This document shows, piece by piece, positions 61,110 to 64,000 of a DNA stretch of 64,000 nucleotides. How positions within the stretch are numbered: the stretch's first letter is position 1; each line of letters starts with the position of its first letter. A model generated the notes under the pieces. It saw only the letters and a program-made list of their open reading frames with translations. It was not told the DNA's origin and did not search any database. This stretch comes from Warburgia ugandensis (lineage: Eukaryota; Streptophyta; Magnoliopsida; Canellales; Canellaceae), in contig CP141132.1 of assembly GCA_035236585.1 (NCBI GenBank), forward strand, positions 24,635,445 through 24,699,444. Reading direction: 5' to 3'. Both the position numbers and the translations under genes were made by a program.

Positions 61110-62363
61110 CTAATAGGCTCTATGTTCCAATTCCATAGGCAAATGACAAGCCTTACCGTATACAATACGATAGGGAGACATACCAATCGGGGTGCGATGT
61201 GCAGTCCTGTAAGCCCAAAGCACATCGGTCAGTCGAAGAGACCAATCTTTATGGTCTGGATTAACAGTCTTTTGAAGGATTTGTTTGATGGCCCGATTAG
61301 ATACTTCTACTTGTCCACTTGTTTGTGGGTGATACGGTGTTGCAACTTTATGTGTAATATTATATTTTTTCATTAGTGCTTCAAATGGTTTGTTGCAAAA
61401 ATGTGTACCGTTATCACTTATAATGGCTCGAGGGGTCCCAAATCTAGAAAAAATGTTTTCTTTTAAAAATTTAAGAACTATTTTGTGATCATTATTCCTA
61501 CACGGGATAGCCTCAATCCATTTTGAAACATAGTCTACGGCTAATAAGATATAAATGTAGCCAAAAGAAGGTAGGAATGGACCCATGAAATTGATACCCC
61601 AACAATAAAAAATTTCTATGATAAGAATAGGGTTTAGAGGCATCATATTCCTACGGGTTAGTCCTCCTAACTTTTGACATTGCTCACATAATTTACAGAA
61701 CACATGTGTGTCTTTAAACAATGATGGCCAATAAAAACCGCACTGCAAAATCTTTGCTGCTGTTTTCTGGGCAGAAAAATGTTCGCCACATGCTTCTGAA
61801 TGACAAAAGGAGATAACACTATGTTGTTCTAAGTCAGGAACACATCTCCTAATGATTTGATCTGGACAGTATTTAAATAGGTATGGATCATCCCAGAAAT
61901 AGTGCTTAACATTGGAAAAGAATTTTTTCTTTTCTTGTTTAGTCCAATGTTCAGGAATTTTCCCCATGACTAAATAATTTGCAATATCAGCAAACCAGGG
62001 AGGATGGGAAACATGAAAAAGTTGCTCATCAGGGAAAGTGTCTTTAATTGGCAACTCATCTAAAGGCTCTGTTAGGACTAAGCGAGACAAATAGTCAGCT
62101 ACCACATTCTCTATTCCCTTTTTATCTTTTATTTCAATGTCAAACTCTTGGAGTAGGAGAATCCATCTAATTAGTCTAGGCTTAGCATCTTTCTTAGAAA
62201 GAAGATACTTGAGGGCTGAATGGTCAGTGAATATGACTATTTTAGATCCAACCAAGTAAGACCTGAATTTATCCAATGCGAAGACAGCTGCTAAGAGTTC
62301 TTTCTCCGTAGTAGAATAGTTCATTTGGGTGCTATTTAAGGTCCTACTGGCATAGTAGATGAC
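61110..62363 (-). pseudogene. RNase H C-terminal part and integrase core
   Basis: RNase H end: [28 protein letters not shown] and VVADYLSRL. Integrase zinc finger: HSEACGEHF, then CKLCEQC. In the core the first catalytic Asp is replaced by Asn (WGINFMG), while the second Asp (IISDNGTHF) and Glu (TSGQVEV) are present. Loss of the first acid predicts an inactive integrase. It continues in frame from the RT segment after a stop at 62,364-62,366. Confidence 0.88.
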
Positions 62364-63314
62364 TTATGGCTTCTTTTCTTTTCTCTGTCCTAGTACAGCT
62401 CCTACAGCATAGTCACTGGCATCACACATGATTTCAAAGGGTAGACTCCAATTAGGTAGCTGCATGATAGGTGCGGTGGTCAACTTGTCTTTCAACTTTA
62501 TAAAAGCTTCTTGACAATCCTCAGTCCACTCATAAGGAGTATCCTTTGTGAGGAGATAACATAATGGTCTAGATATTGCACTAAAACCTTTAATGAACCT
62601 CCTATAGCATCCTGCATGACCTAGGAAAGAGCGAATGTCCCTAATAGATTTTGGAATGGGTAGATTGGAAATTAGATCAACTTTAGCTCTATCTACCTCT
62701 ATACCTTTAGATGACATAATGTGACCTAAGACAATTCCCTTAGGAACCATGAAATGACATTTTTCCCAATTAAGCACTAGGTTCTTTTCTTTACAACGAG
62801 TTAAGACTTTTCTTAGATTTTTAAGACATGTTTCAAATGAATTATCGAAAACAAAAAAGTCGTCCATGAAAACCTCTAAAATTCTCTCCACCATATCATT
62901 GAAAATGCTTAACATGCAACGTTGAAATGTGGTGGGAGCATTACATAATCCAAATGGCATTCTTTTGTAAGCAAAAGTGCCAAAAGGACATGTAAATGAG
63001 GTCTTTTCCTGATCCTCAGGTGCAATTTCTATTTGGTTATACCCTGAATAACCATCTAAGAAATAATAGTACTGATGTCCTGCAACCCTTTCTAACATTT
63101 GATCAACGAAGGGCAAAGGAAAATGGTCCTTCCTTGTAACAGCATTCAACTTTCGATAGTCGATACACATACGCCAACCAGTAGTAACCCTGGTAGGGAT
63201 CAATTCATTGTTGGCGTTAGTTATTACTGTCACTCCAGACTTCTTTGGAACCACCTGAGTAGGACTTACCCATTTGCTATCACTTATGGGATAGATGATT
63301 CCCACATAAAGCAA
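62364..63314 (-). pseudogene. Reverse transcriptase and start of RNase H
   Basis: RT motifs: YPISDSKWVSPTQVVPKKSG, CIDYRKLNAVTRKDHFPLPF, FLDGYSGYNQI, FGLCNAPTTFQ, FMDDFFVF (the YxDD box as FMDD), LNWEKCHFM and IRSFLGHAGCYRRFI. RNase H begins at MCDASDYAVGAVLG. The frame is uninterrupted for 316 codons. Confidence 0.9.
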
Positions 63315-63316
63315 CT

Positions 63317-64000
63317 TTAGGACAGTTTCATGACACCATTTCTACAGTTGATTAAGGCATTGAACGTAGCCAAAAATGGTCGTCCCAAGATGACTGGTAT
63401 TTCATTCTTCTCATTCACCACCGATTGTGTATCTAGAACTAGAAAATCGACAGGGAAACAAAATTGTTCTACCTGGACTAACACATCCTCTATTACCCCT
63501 CTCGGTATTTTTATAGAACGGTCAGCTAGCTGGAGCATAGTAGATGTAGGTTTTAGTTCACCCAGTCCTAACTGCTCGTATACCGAGTATGGTAATAGAT
63601 TTACACTAGATCCTAAATCAAGAAGAGCTTGGTTAATCTTGTAGCTGCCAATAATGCAAGTAAGAGTGGGGCAACCAGGATCTTTCTACTTTGGTAGTGT
63701 ATGGTGTTGAAGAATAGAACTAACACATTCGATCAAAAATGCCTTCTTCTGGACATTCAATTTTCTCTTTATGGTGCATAAGTCTTTTAAGAATTTGGCA
63801 TATGATGGGATTTGTTTTATAGCATCTAAGTTCGGTATGTTGATCTTGACTTGCTTGAAAATCTCTAAAATCTCATCATTAGAAGTAGACTTTGGGGCTT
63901 GACGCAACCTTTGAGGAAATGGAGCAGGAATAGGACATGGATCAACAGGTGAAACAGGGTCCTTTTGTTTAGAGTTTTCTTTAACTTTCGTGGATTTTTC
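63317..64000 (-). pseudogene. Gag C-terminus and aspartic protease
   Basis: Pro-rich PVSPVDPCPIPAPFPQRLRQ (63,905-63,960) leads to NIPNLDAIKQIPSYAKFLKD, a stop at 63,686-63,688, then the retropepsin with LLDLGSSVNLLP (D-L-G active site) and LGRPFLATFNALINCRNG. A stop at 63,317-63,319 is followed within two bases by the RT frame in a different phase, so the linker usual between protease and RT is missing. The element continues beyond the window. Confidence 0.85.

Larger units (their letters stand above)
57053..64000 (-). mobile_element. Athila-type Ty3/gypsy retrotransposon, 3' half (continues past window end)
   Basis: Minus-strand element: LTR (57,053-59,006), polypurine tract, 1.7 kb of 3' untranslated DNA, then pol domains in the order integrase, RNase H, RT and protease when read leftwards to rightwards on the plus strand. 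No chromodomain is present. The RT and integrase sequence and the long LTR point to the Athila/Tat branch. At least three stops, one frame break and a loss between protease and RT make it non-autonomous. Confidence 0.9.

Overview
The window is nuclear DNA of a seed plant, almost certainly an angiosperm. It is AT-rich, crowded with degenerate transposable elements (CACTA/EnSpm, hAT, Ty3/gypsy, Ty1/copia, probably a SINE) and long CT, CA, GAA and TA microsatellites. It holds one convincing host gene, a two-exon BAHD acyltransferase with the family's usual intron position. The species cannot be named from the sequence.

Layout. 1-9,878 and 30,865-41,695 are two direct copies of one >10 kb block about 30.9 kb apart (about 95% identical where I counted). 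In order, each copy carries the 3' flank of a CACTA-like element with an array of small palindromes (family A), an hAT-like terminus, a 125-codon minus-strand ORF, a short LTR-like segment with Athila-type 3' sequence, and a second, decayed CACTA-like gene (family B) with a different palindrome family. Between the copies lie: LTR-like DNA and a scrambled cluster of Ty3/gypsy pieces (9.9-17 kb); a gene-poor stretch with tandem duplications, a CT tract and a SINE-like sequence (17-19.7 kb); an hAT transposase pseudogene on the minus strand (20.4-22.8 kb); and the best preserved CACTA-like gene (Transposase_24-type region plus Ulp1-like protease) on the plus strand (26-30.7 kb). The two transposase genes are head to head and each is preceded by a family-A palindrome array. 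Family-B DNA ends at 42,249 in a TAGTG terminus.

42.5-48.1 kb is the host-gene island: a roughly 280-bp imperfect inverted duplication with a 1-kb loop, a promoter region with a tandem duplication and TATA box, and the BAHD gene (exons 44,660-45,202 and 47,209-48,096). A solo copia LTR sits in antisense 55 bp after its stop codon. 48.6-50.65 kb is a decayed copia 5' end, 51.1-57 kb is gypsy LTR-like non-coding DNA, and 57,053 to the window end is the 3' half of an Athila-type Ty3/gypsy retrotransposon on the minus strand (LTR, polypurine tract, integrase, RNase H, RT, protease).

Apart from the BAHD gene, every recognisable reading frame carries stops or frameshifts. The only system-level interest is in element architecture: palindrome arrays of two families, nested elements and a large duplication. 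No intact novel system was found.
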